A stretch of 7,634 nucleotides of DNA, taken from NCBI GenBank assembly GCA_029287555.1, contig JARFQX010000591.1, positions 1 to 7,634 of the forward strand, in the 5' to 3' direction. Source of the DNA: Rubripirellula sp. Its GTDB lineage: Bacteria; Planctomycetota; Planctomycetia; Pirellulales; Pirellulaceae. Below the pieces are notes generated by a model. It had not been told where the DNA came from. It saw nothing but the letters and a program-made list of their open reading frames with translations, and made no database searches. A program made the position numbers and the translations under genes. Shown here piece by piece: positions 1 to 5,820 of the stretch (positions are counted from its first letter, which is position 1; the number at the start of each line of letters is the position of its first letter).

Positions 1-539
1 AACGTGTCGAAGACATCCAGATCGATCAGCCCCGGCAGGTGGGGCAGCTTGCTCGACACGCCGATGAATCGAATCAAGCCCTTGGCTCGAAAGTCTTCCA
101 ACAGGGAGATCAGTCCAGCCCGCTGCAGTGTCTCCGCGTCCCCGCCATGAAACTGGAGGAGGTCGATGCAGTCGGTACGAAGCCGGCGAAGGCTCGTTTC
201 CAGATTCCCGCGAATCACGTCCCGGTCCCAGTGATGATCGATCTCGAGGTGGTCGTCGTGCTGGGTGTAGACGCAGCCGCACTTGGTGGCGAGATAGAAC
301 TCGTCGCGACGATGACTCAAGGAACGCCCGATTCGTTCCTCGGCCAGGCCGTAGTCGGGCGAGGTGTCGATGAAGTTAATGCCCGAATCGAGGACGAGAT
401 TGAGAAACCGGTCCGCCGAGGGCTCATCGACCACGCGAACTCCCCACGTGCGCGGACCGCGCAAACCCATGCTGCCGTAGCCCAATTGCGTGACCGGCAA
501 ACCAGTTCGACCGAGGACCTTTTTCGTGAGTGTGGGCAT
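1..539 (-). CDS. Aldo/keto reductase, N-terminal 179 residues (3' part beyond left edge)
   Basis: This is an NAD(P)H-dependent aldo/keto reductase of the TIM-barrel superfamily, presumably cytosolic, reducing an unknown carbonyl substrate. Translating the minus strand from the ATG at 539 gives an open frame to the window edge. It opens with a typical start for the family (LGRTGLPVTQLGYGSMGL). All four catalytic positions can be seen: Asp58 (in NFIDTSPDYG), Tyr63, Lys86 (LATKCG) and His131 (LLQFHGGD). The family usually runs to about 300 residues, so roughly 40% is missing. A good Shine-Dalgarno site, AGGGGA at 546-551, lies 6 nt before the ATG and supports this start. It is divergent from purM with 265 bp between them. 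The residues following the catalytic Lys contain two Cys (CGCVYTQHDD), which I cannot interpret. Superfamily assignment is firm; the substrate cannot be inferred. Confidence 0.93.
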   Translation of the reverse strand, partial: MPTLTKKVLGRTGLPVTQLGYGSMGLRGPRTWGVRVVDEPSADRFLNLVLDSGINFIDTSPDYGLAEERIGRSLSHRRDEFYLATKCGCVYTQHDDHLEIDHHWDRDVIRGNLETSLRRLRTDCIDLLQFHGGDAETLQRAGLISLLEDFRAKGLIRFIGVSSKLPHLPGLIDLDVFDT

Positions 540-804
540 TCAGCGTCCCCTGTCATTCCTAGACTTCAGTGGTGCGGGAATCGAAAGAGAAGTGTAAAGC
601 AGTTCCAGCCATGTTGTAGGGCATGGCGGAAACGGAACGTCGGGAAGAAGCTCTCAGAAACCGAGATCCGCCCGCTGCCTGAAACGGGCGACGCACGCTT
701 GGTGTCCGCCCCCTTTTTTCCGACCGTCTATCCGCTCGAGTCGAGTCACGTCATGATGGAAAGCAACCGAATTCCCTCACCCGGATGATCAGACAACACT
801 GAAG
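540..804. other. Divergent intergenic region, aldo/keto reductase / purM
   Basis: This 265-bp region must hold the promoters of both flanking genes. I see no convincing sigma-70 -35/-10 pair. It contains a perfect 6-bp inverted repeat (CGCCCG at 669-674, CGGGCG at 685-690, 10-nt loop), a CCCCCTTTTTT tract at 709-719, and a short inverted repeat CTCGA-G-TCGAG at 735-745 that could be a protein-binding site. I do not recognise a known purine-related riboswitch (ZTP, PRPP, guanine) in it. An open frame crosses it from the left but is antisense to the reductase and is not treated as a gene. Confidence 0.5.
546..551 (-). promoter_or_regulatory. Ribosome binding site of the aldo/keto reductase
   Basis: AGGGGA on the minus strand lies 6 nt upstream of the ATG at 539. 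It is one of the few clear Shine-Dalgarno sequences in the window, and it fixes the reductase start. Confidence 0.6.
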
Positions 805-1866
805 ATGGCCGCAACGTATAAAGACGCGGGAGTGGACCTGGACGTCTACGCCGAATCAATGAGTCGCCTGCCCCGCTTGATGCACCGGACGTTCAGTCCC
901 CGTGTGATTCCCAGTGACGGTGGCTTCGCGGGTCTATTCCGACTCGATTTTGACGGCAGACTATTCGCCCGGAATTACGTTGAACCGGTGCTGGTCAGCG
1001 GGACCGACGGTGTTGGCACCAAGTTGAAGATTGCCCAGCAAACCGGTCGCCACAATACGGTCGGAATCGACCTGGTCGCGATGTGCGTCAATGACCTGCT
1101 TTGCACTGGTGCCGAGCCTTTGTTTTTTCTCGATTACGTGGCGATGGGACGCGATGATCCGGCGCGTCTGGAACAAATCGTTCAAGGAATCAGCGACGGG
1201 TGCGTCCTCGGCGACATGTCGCTGCTCGGTGGCGAAACAGCGATCATGCCCGACCTGTACGGTCCCCAAGACTACGACCTAGCGGGATTCGCGGTCGGCG
1301 TTGTGGAACGCAAGAGACTGATCGACGGCAAATTGATCGGCAACGGTGACGTCGTGCTCGGTGTCGCCTCGAGCGGTCTGCACAGCAACGGCTTTTCGCT
1401 GGTCCGGAAAATCATTCGCGACGCCGGGCTCAACTGGGACGACGCGCCCGAGGGACTCGATGGCCGATCCCTGGGCGACGCCTGCCTGGAACCGACCCGC
1501 ATCTACACCAAGGTGATTCGAGCGGTGCAGTCTCATTACCGAGTGAAGCAGGTCCTGCACGGGTTGGCCCACATCACAGGCGGCGGCTTGGAAGAGAACC
1601 TCGATCGCATCCTCCCCAAGAGCGTCGACGTGATGATCGACCCGAGCGCCTGGCAAGCGCCCGCCATTTTCCGCTGGCTTCAAGACGTCGGAAGTGTCGA
1701 GACTTCCGAGATGCGCCGAGTGTTCAACCTGGGTATCGGCATGGCCATCGTGGTCAGCGAGTTCTACGCTCCGAGTGTTTGTTCGCAGATCAATGACCTG
1801 GGCATCGAGTGCCGACCGATCGGACAAGTCGTGCCCGGTAGCGGCAAAGTCCGCTTTGCTGACTGA
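805..1866 (+). CDS. purM: Phosphoribosylformylglycinamidine cyclo-ligase (AIR synthetase)
   Basis: PurM catalyses the ATP-dependent ring closure of FGAM to 5-aminoimidazole ribonucleotide, the fifth step of de novo purine synthesis, as a cytosolic homodimer. The 353-residue length fits the family (about 345). Diagnostic motifs occur in order: YKDAGVDLD at residues 5-13, the ATP-binding signature SGTDGVGTKLK at 65-75, GIDLVAMCVNDLL at 87-99 followed by GAEPLFFLDY at 102-111, GGETA at 142-146, YDLAGFAVGVVE at 157-168, SSGLHSNGFSLVR at 189-201, and HITGGG / FNLGIGM (256-261, 307-313) in the C-terminal domain. The start is the first ATG in frame and places the conserved YKDAGVD near the N terminus, though the upstream Shine-Dalgarno (CTGAAG) is weak. 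No purine gene neighbours it, whereas many bacteria pair purM with purN; here it stands alone. All motifs look intact. Confidence 0.98.
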   Translation: MAATYKDAGVDLDVYAESMSRLPRLMHRTFSPRVIPSDGGFAGLFRLDFDGRLFARNYVEPVLVSGTDGVGTKLKIAQQTGRHNTVGIDLVAMCVNDLLCTGAEPLFFLDYVAMGRDDPARLEQIVQGISDGCVLGDMSLLGGETAIMPDLYGPQDYDLAGFAVGVVERKRLIDGKLIGNGDVVLGVASSGLHSNGFSLVRKIIRDAGLNWDDAPEGLDGRSLGDACLEPTRIYTKVIRAVQSHYRVKQVLHGLAHITGGGLEENLDRILPKSVDVMIDPSAWQAPAIFRWLQDVGSVETSEMRRVFNLGIGMAIVVSEFYAPSVCSQINDLGIECRPIGQVVPGSGKVRFAD

Positions 1867-1888
1867 TCAGCAACAAGGCCTCGGTTGG

Positions 1889-3010
1889 CTACGCCGTCAC
1901 TCGGTGAGTCGGCACCGGCCGTCCAGGCCGCAGCGAGTGTGCGTGGATCGCATCGACTCGCAGCGAGTGTTTCTCAGCGAGCGTTTCGACGCAGCGCCGA
2001 CAAATCGCTTCGAGCACGACCGGATCCATCGCCACTCGGGCGTTGACGATGACTTGGATCGTCCCCTCGACCGATCGATTTGCCGACAGCCCGATATCGA
2101 CGCCGGAATCATTGGCGACAACGTTGGCGACTGCCTGGGCGTCGCCGCCCATCACGGAAACCTTCAAGTGCGCGATCTGTCCGCCTGTCGCCTCAATCCC
2201 CTCGGCGATCGCCCCAACCAGCTCCTGTGCAAGGGAATCGAGACTGGCTGGCGTTTCACCATCGACAAGGTTGGCCGAAAGATTCACCCAGCCCAACTCG
2301 GCCTCTCCTTCGGCATAGGTGTCATAATCGATTTCCAGCAACCGGCGTCCCGGCTTCATCGGCGATTCAATGTAGCCAAGAACCTGTTCCACCCCATCGC
2401 CCCGCCGCGGACTCACCGCAATGACCGGCACCCCTTCGGCAAACTCCGCAAGCTTCGCACGGAGCAGAGAAACATCCTCCTCGCTCAGTTGGTCCGCCCG
2501 TCCGATCATCAGGTAGTCGGCCTCCTCGAGCTGCTTGTGAAAGATGTATTCCGCCTGCGGAGAGAAGCCGCCCCGCGCACTGGTGGAACGTCCGGCCAGA
2601 ACGCGAAGGCCGTGCGTGGGTTTGAGCAGGACCCCAAAAGGCGCCAATTCGAACCGCTCCCCCAACAACTGTTGCAGCGGCAGCACAACCGTCGCGACCA
2701 GATCGGTGCAGCTTCCAACCGGCTCAGCGAGCAACACATCGGGGGCTTCGTCGGCGATCAGTCGATCGGCCGTCGCGACGAGGTCATCGAAACTACAGCA
2801 GAAACAAGCACCCGCGACTTCGCCAACATCGAACCCCTGAGAGCGGAGATTCTGGGTATCGACCAAGTCGGCAGCCTGGTCGTTGGTGATGATCCCTACG
2901 CGCTTTCCAGCGGCCATGTACCGACGGGCCAATTCTCCGATCAGCGTCGTCTTGCCGGCACCGAGAAACCCGCCAATCAAGACAAATCGAATCTTCTTGT
3001 CGCTATTCAT
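1889..3010 (-). CDS. G3E-family (COG0523, CobW-like) P-loop GTPase, putative metallochaperone-type protein
   Basis: This belongs to the SIMIBI-class G3E GTPases, which deliver or insert metals or cofactors (CobW, UreG, HypB, Zn chaperones of COG0523). Visible in the 373 residues are: Walker A GGFLGAGKTT at 13-22; TNDQAADLVD at 42-51, in place of the usual ND-F/Q-G segment; the metal-binding CxCC motif as Cys69-Phe-Cys71-Cys72, preceded by GEVAGA; and the Walker B/G3 equivalent LLAEPVGSCTD at 93-103. The G4 position is degenerate: where the family normally has NKxD, this protein reads GRAD at 170-173. The C-terminal half (about 230-373) does not show a histidine-rich loop, and I cannot confirm a standard CobW_C domain. 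It ends with scattered His (348, 356, 358, 369). The ATG at 3010 puts the P-loop at the expected distance, but the Shine-Dalgarno is poor. It converges with purM and may be coupled to a small upstream ORF by an ATGA overlap. Family is firm; client protein and metal are unknown. Confidence 0.9.
   Translation of the reverse strand: MNSDKKIRFVLIGGFLGAGKTTLIGELARRYMAAGKRVGIITNDQAADLVDTQNLRSQGFDVGEVAGACFCCSFDDLVATADRLIADEAPDVLLAEPVGSCTDLVATVVLPLQQLLGERFELAPFGVLLKPTHGLRVLAGRSTSARGGFSPQAEYIFHKQLEEADYLMIGRADQLSEEDVSLLRAKLAEFAEGVPVIAVSPRRGDGVEQVLGYIESPMKPGRRLLEIDYDTYAEGEAELGWVNLSANLVDGETPASLDSLAQELVGAIAEGIEATGGQIAHLKVSVMGGDAQAVANVVANDSGVDIGLSANRSVEGTIQVIVNARVAMDPVVLEAICRRCVETLAEKHSLRVDAIHAHSLRPGRPVPTHRVTA
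1893..1913 (+). terminator. Possible hairpin downstream of purM
   Basis: GCCG (1893-1896) pairs with CGGC (1910-1913) and ACTC (1899-1902) with GAGT (1906-1909) around a GGT loop, with a two-base TC bulge on the left arm. It starts 27 bp after the purM stop and lies inside the 3' end of the convergent GTPase gene. No T-tract follows, so classical intrinsic termination is doubtful; it may only be a coding-sequence coincidence. Confidence 0.2.
1929..1970. repeat. 12-bp direct repeat inside the G3E GTPase 3' end
   Basis: CGCAGCGAGTGT occurs exactly at 1929-1940 and 1959-1970. The 30-bp offset is in frame and encodes a repeated HSLR in the GTPase tail (residues 348-351 and 358-361). This may be a small duplication or chance. 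Confidence 0.5.
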
Positions 3011-3225
3011 TGAGTGCTTTCAGGATTGGGGCCTGCCGCCGCACAGGAACGAAGGATCAAGGCCGGGCGGATGAGCTCATCATCGAGACGGAGTCGACCC
3101 GCGACATCGAGAACCGGCCCCCGAAGCTTGAGTTTCGAACCAACGCATTCTACTAGATCGTCACCTGCCGCGAAGCATCGCAGCCAGCTCGACTCGGCGT
3201 GCCAGCCGTGTTGACAGGGCGACAA
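3007..3225 (-). CDS. Possible small ORF (72 aa) translationally coupled to the G3E GTPase
   Basis: An open frame starting with TTG at 3225 ends in a TGA that overlaps the GTPase start codon as ATGA (stop 3007-3009, ATG 3008-3010), the arrangement typical of translational coupling. An in-frame stop sits two codons upstream of the TTG, so the ORF cannot be longer. The product has a plausible central stretch (DDLVECVGSKLKLRGPVLDV) followed by a basic/acidic segment, contains five Cys, and has no motif I recognise. No ATG start is available, and no Shine-Dalgarno is evident. It could equally be a chance open frame in the leader of the GTPase mRNA. Function unknown. Confidence 0.22.
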   Translation of the reverse strand: MSPCQHGWHAESSWLRCFAAGDDLVECVGSKLKLRGPVLDVAGRLRLDDELIRPALILRSCAAAGPNPESTQ

Positions 3226-3231
3226 ACTTCA

Positions 3232-3267
3232 GAAGCTAAGACCACGGCCGCTAACGACCGGAGCTTC
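3232..3267. repeat. Imperfect extended hairpin (possible REP-like element)
   Basis: The outer arms GAAGCT (3232-3237) and AGCTTC (3262-3267) are perfect complements. Inside them, CGGCCG (3245-3250) pairs with CGACCG (3255-3260), with one C-A mismatch, around a CTAA tetraloop. It does not sit downstream of any gene on either strand, so it is not an ordinary terminator. It could be a dispersed palindromic repeat or a binding site; that reading is inference. Confidence 0.35.
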
Positions 3268-3279
3268 AGCCGGAAACGA

Positions 3280-3311
3280 ATTGCCCCCTCAAGCGTTGTC
3301 GACGGGGCAAT
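3280..3311. repeat. Perfect 8-bp inverted repeat, ATTGCCCC / GGGGCAAT
   Basis: ATTGCCCC at 3280-3287 and GGGGCAAT at 3304-3311 are exact complements separated by 16 nt. No T-tract follows on either strand. The placement between divergent genes fits an operator or mRNA leader hairpin better than a terminator; function unknown. Confidence 0.45.
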
Positions 3312-3357
3312 GCCAACGTATTCTGGTCAGGAAGAGAACGAGCGAGCCGCTTAGCCG

Positions 3358-3384
3358 CCCCCACCCCCCGCACGACCCCAGCCC
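3358..3384 (-). other. G-quadruplex-capable tract upstream of the oxidoreductase
   Basis: Four C-runs on plus (3358-3362, 3364-3369, 3376-3379, 3382-3384) give four G-runs of 3 to 6 on the minus (template) strand, with loops of 1, 6 and 2 nt. This meets the usual G3+ N1-7 quadruplex pattern. The tract ends 21 nt before the oxidoreductase ATG. Whether it forms or matters in the cell is not shown by sequence. Confidence 0.5.
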
Positions 3385-3405
3385 GCCGGTCGCTATGCCA
3401 TTGGA

Positions 3406-4821
3406 ATGAGCTCTACTTACGACACGATCATCATTGGCGCCGGGATGAGCGGATTGGCGGCCGGAATACGGCTGGCACACTTCGATCAACGCGTGTGCAT
3501 TCTCGAACGCCACTACACCATTGGCGGCTTGAACTCGTTTTATCGGCTGGGAGGTCGGGACTACGACGTGGGCCTGCACGCGATGACCAACTTCGCTCGG
3601 AAAGGCACCAAGAAAGGCCCCCTGGCCAAATTGATCCGCCAGCTACGGTTCAGCTGGGAGGACTTCAAACTGGCTGAGCAGATTGGATCGTCGATTCGAT
3701 TCCCCGGCGTTTCGCTGAATTTCAACAATGACATCGAGTTGCTCGAGTCGGATATTGCCAACCATTTTCCCACCCAGATTGACGGGTTCCGATCGCTTTG
3801 CGGTTCGCTGCTCGATTACAGCGACATGGATGGCAGTGATCCACAGTTCATGCGATCCGCTCGTGAAGTCATTGCCGAGCACATCAGCGATCCGCTGTTG
3901 ATCGAGATGTTGATCTGTCCGCTGATGTGGTACGGCAACGCGCGTGAAGACGACATGGATTTCGGTCAATTCTGCATCATGTTTCGTGCCTGCTACCTGG
4001 AAGGCTTCGGACGTCCTTTCAAAGGAGTCCGGGTCATCTTGAAGAATCTTGTGCGACGGTTTCGAGGGCTCGGAGGTGAATTGAAACTACGCAGCGGTGT
4101 TGCGCGGATTCGAGTCGACAACGGGCATGCGACCGGTGTTGTGCTGGACGATGGCACCGAGATCGAGGGCAAACGTATCCTCTCCTCGGCCGGTAATATC
4201 GAGACGCTGCGACTCTGCGACGACATCACGGATTTGGAAGTCGCCAAGGCCGGTAAGCTTTCGTTCATCGAGTCGATTTCAATCCTCGACCGAAAGCCGA
4301 TCGATTTCGGCTTCGACCGAACGATCGTCTTCTACAACGACAGCGAGACCTTTCATTGGCGGCGACCGGACGATTCGCTGTGTGACGCCCGGACGGGCGT
4401 GATCTGTTCGCCCAACAATTACATCTACGATCCTGAGGAGGGCGAGTTGCCCGACGGGATTGTCCGCATTACCACGCTTGCCAATCACGACCGGTGGTGC
4501 AGCCTACCAGATGAAAAATACCAGGCGGCAAAGGTCAGTCAGTACGACGACGCGGTTGCCTCAGCCGTGCGATTCATGCCAGATTTCAGGCAGTACGTGA
4601 TCGACACCGACGTCTTTACGCCCAAGACGATTCGCCGATTCACCTGGCATGACAACGGCGCCGTTTACGGCGCGCCCGACAAACAGCTTGACGGAACGAC
4701 CCATCTGCCCAATGTCTTTCTTTGCGGCACCGACCAGGGCTTCGTTGGAATTGTGGGGGCAATCGTCAGCGGGATCAGCATGGCCAATCGCCATTGTTTG
4801 AATACCGAAGCCGCCCTGTGA
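3406..4821 (+). CDS. FAD-dependent oxidoreductase of the phytoene desaturase / carotene isomerase / retinol saturase superfamily
   Basis: This 471-residue flavoprotein probably acts on a polyene or other lipophilic substrate at the membrane surface (COG1233-type: CrtI, CrtISO, RetSat). The N-terminal dinucleotide-binding fold is clear: IIIGAGMSGLAAGIRLA at 8-24 (GxGxxG at 11-16), then the ribose-binding acid in CILERH (Glu34) and GGLNSFYRLGGRDYDVGLHA at 40-59, which matches the GG..S....G..fD.G.H pattern of this superfamily. The C-terminal FAD motif is also present: LPNVFLCGTDQGFVGIVGAIVSG at 434-456. No signal peptide or strong membrane segment is visible. Length is close to CrtI-type enzymes. 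The ATG at 3406 starts two residues before the first beta strand region and is well placed, although the Shine-Dalgarno is poor. No carotenoid synthase (crtB) or other terpenoid gene is in the window, so a carotenoid role is not supported by context. It is followed after 4 bp by a KaiC-like ATPase, probably co-transcribed. Confidence 0.88.
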   Translation: MSSTYDTIIIGAGMSGLAAGIRLAHFDQRVCILERHYTIGGLNSFYRLGGRDYDVGLHAMTNFARKGTKKGPLAKLIRQLRFSWEDFKLAEQIGSSIRFPGVSLNFNNDIELLESDIANHFPTQIDGFRSLCGSLLDYSDMDGSDPQFMRSAREVIAEHISDPLLIEMLICPLMWYGNAREDDMDFGQFCIMFRACYLEGFGRPFKGVRVILKNLVRRFRGLGGELKLRSGVARIRVDNGHATGVVLDDGTEIEGKRILSSAGNIETLRLCDDITDLEVAKAGKLSFIESISILDRKPIDFGFDRTIVFYNDSETFHWRRPDDSLCDARTGVICSPNNYIYDPEEGELPDGIVRITTLANHDRWCSLPDEKYQAAKVSQYDDAVASAVRFMPDFRQYVIDTDVFTPKTIRRFTWHDNGAVYGAPDKQLDGTTHLPNVFLCGTDQGFVGIVGAIVSGISMANRHCLNTEAAL

Positions 4822-4825
4822 GCAG

Positions 4826-5752
4826 ATGGTGGATGCCGATCCAACGATCGATCGAGGGAACCCAAGGTGCACCGCAATGAAGCGACTTGAAACCGGATAC
4901 GCCAGACTCGACCAGATGCTCGGTGGTGGTCTGCTTCCCGGGACCTTGACGGTCGTGATGGGGGCAACCGGAATCGGGAAAACCCAGCTGGGGCTCTCTT
5001 TCGCCAACCAGGGAAAACACCAAGAGGGGGAATCGGGCATTCTCTTTGACCTGACCGCCAGGGGCGATTCTCAAAGCCACCAGGACTACGCTGCGCGACT
5101 TTACGACTGGCACCTCCGCGTCGAACCGGCGGGCATGCAGGTCCACCCCGAGCGGGTCTGGGATCGCGAGTCGTCCAGAAAGGATGCCCTGCATTTGTTT
5201 CGTCACCGGGGACGAAGGGTAACCGCCAGTGATATGGATGAGGACCAGTGGCGTGAGTGGAAGTACGAACAGGCCAAGAAGCTCGACCAAACCATCGCCT
5301 TCTTCTACGGCAACTTTGTCCACGGCGTGAGACGCTGCGTCATCGACGGGGTCGAACCGACCGAGCGAGCCTCCGATTCCATTCAGCTGGAAATGTTCGA
5401 ATACGTCTATCACCAGATCTTGCGCAAGGAGCACGACTGGGTCGCCCGCGACTTGTTTCGCGTTGGCTTTCGCGGAAACGCCGACCGCGTCGAGCAACAT
5501 CGCTACGACTACAACCAAATAGGTTGCGTGCTGCTGTACACCAGCCACGAAGTGATGCTGGATGATTTGATCACCAGGCCGATCGAAAGCGGGGATCTGC
5601 TATCCAATGCCAACACCATCATCTTGATGGGGAAGACCCGCAACGGCAACAAGATGGGTCGAGCGATCCACGTGGCCAAGCACCGCGGCAGTGCGTGCGA
5701 CGATTCCATCGTTCCCTTTGCGATCACCGAAGAGGGAATGACGCTAGCGTGA
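4826..5752 (+). CDS. Single-domain KaiC/RadA-like (RecA-fold) ATPase; start uncertain (4826 or 4877)
   Basis: The protein has one RecA-type ATPase domain most like KaiC-family proteins. In 308-residue numbering: TGYARLDQMLGGGLLPGTL at 23-41 is the KaiC lead-in, Walker A is GATGIGKTQ at 46-54, and Walker B is RRCVIDGV at 169-176. The end, IILMGKTRNGNKMGRAIHVAKHRGS... through FAITEEGM, is the classic KaiC tail (basic residue, VxKxRGS, f.I...G). Where KaiC has the catalytic EE pair after the second strand, this protein reads LTARGD (76-81), so the glutamates seem to be missing. About 60 residues between 105 and 165 form a charged insertion (WDRESSRKD, DEDQWREWKYEQ). There is no second KaiC domain and no HTH. 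The first ATG (4826) is 4 bp after the oxidoreductase stop. An internal ATG at 4877 (Met18) has a better Shine-Dalgarno and sits directly before the conserved lead-in, so the true protein may be 291 residues. Function unknown; a regulatory ATPase is inference. Confidence 0.82.
   Translation: MVDADPTIDRGNPRCTAMKRLETGYARLDQMLGGGLLPGTLTVVMGATGIGKTQLGLSFANQGKHQEGESGILFDLTARGDSQSHQDYAARLYDWHLRVEPAGMQVHPERVWDRESSRKDALHLFRHRGRRVTASDMDEDQWREWKYEQAKKLDQTIAFFYGNFVHGVRRCVIDGVEPTERASDSIQLEMFEYVYHQILRKEHDWVARDLFRVGFRGNADRVEQHRYDYNQIGCVLLYTSHEVMLDDLITRPIESGDLLSNANTIILMGKTRNGNKMGRAIHVAKHRGSACDDSIVPFAITEEGMTLA
4864..4869 (+). promoter_or_regulatory. Shine-Dalgarno supporting an internal start of the KaiC-like ATPase
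   Basis: AAGGTG sits 7 nt before the ATG at 4877, while the upstream ATG at 4826 has only a GTGAG-like sequence overlapping the previous stop. The 17 residues between the two starts show no resemblance to the family, so 4877 is the likelier initiation site. Confidence 0.5.
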
Positions 5753-5820
5753 ACGAACTCGCGAGTCTTGGTGCCTGAGTGCGGAAGACACCGATGGTCT
5801 GTCGGTCCGGATCGACAAGC
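5753..5820. other. Convergent gap between the KaiC-like ATPase and der
   Basis: This 68-bp gap separates two converging genes. It contains the perfect 10-bp palindrome ACTCGCGAGT (5757-5766) right after the ATPase stop, and a weak hairpin ACCGA (5790-5794) / TCGGT (5802-5806). Neither is followed by a T-tract on either strand, so a bidirectional intrinsic terminator is possible but not convincing. Confidence 0.3.

Larger units (their letters stand above)
3011..3405. other. Divergent intergenic region, G3E GTPase / oxidoreductase
   Basis: This 395-bp region separates divergent genes and must contain both promoters. Its GTPase-proximal half may encode the small 72-aa ORF. The other half holds an imperfect long hairpin (3232-3267), a perfect 8-bp inverted repeat (3280-3311) and a C-run tract (3358-3384), listed separately. 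A perfect TTGACA lies at 3211-3216 on plus but lacks a credible -10 partner. No RNA gene was recognised. Confidence 0.5.

Noticed and set aside
669..719. Hairpin plus T-run before purM as an intrinsic terminator or riboswitch expression platform
   Set aside because: The T-run begins 23 nt after the 6-bp stem instead of directly after it, and no aptamer consensus is recognised.
39..788. Long plus-strand open frame of 249 codons
   Set aside because: Most of it is antisense to the aldo/keto reductase, whose catalytic residues are all in place on minus; the product shows no recognisable motif.
1694..3013. Plus-strand open frame of 439 codons opposite the G3E GTPase
   Set aside because: The minus strand encodes a clear P-loop GTPase throughout. 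Long antisense frames are common in GC-rich genes, and this one also runs through the end of purM in another frame.
3211..3239. Perfect TTGACA (3211-3216) as a -35 box for the oxidoreductase
   Set aside because: No acceptable TATAAT-like hexamer occurs at 16-18 bp spacing, and it is about 190 bp from the gene start.
3406..4821. Assignment as crtI or a specific carotenoid enzyme
   Set aside because: Superfamily motifs are shared by many desaturases, isomerases and saturases, and no carotenoid gene is nearby to choose among them.
4775..5548. Minus-strand open frame of 257 codons across the oxidoreductase/ATPase junction
   Set aside because: It is antisense to two well-supported genes and has no family-like motif.
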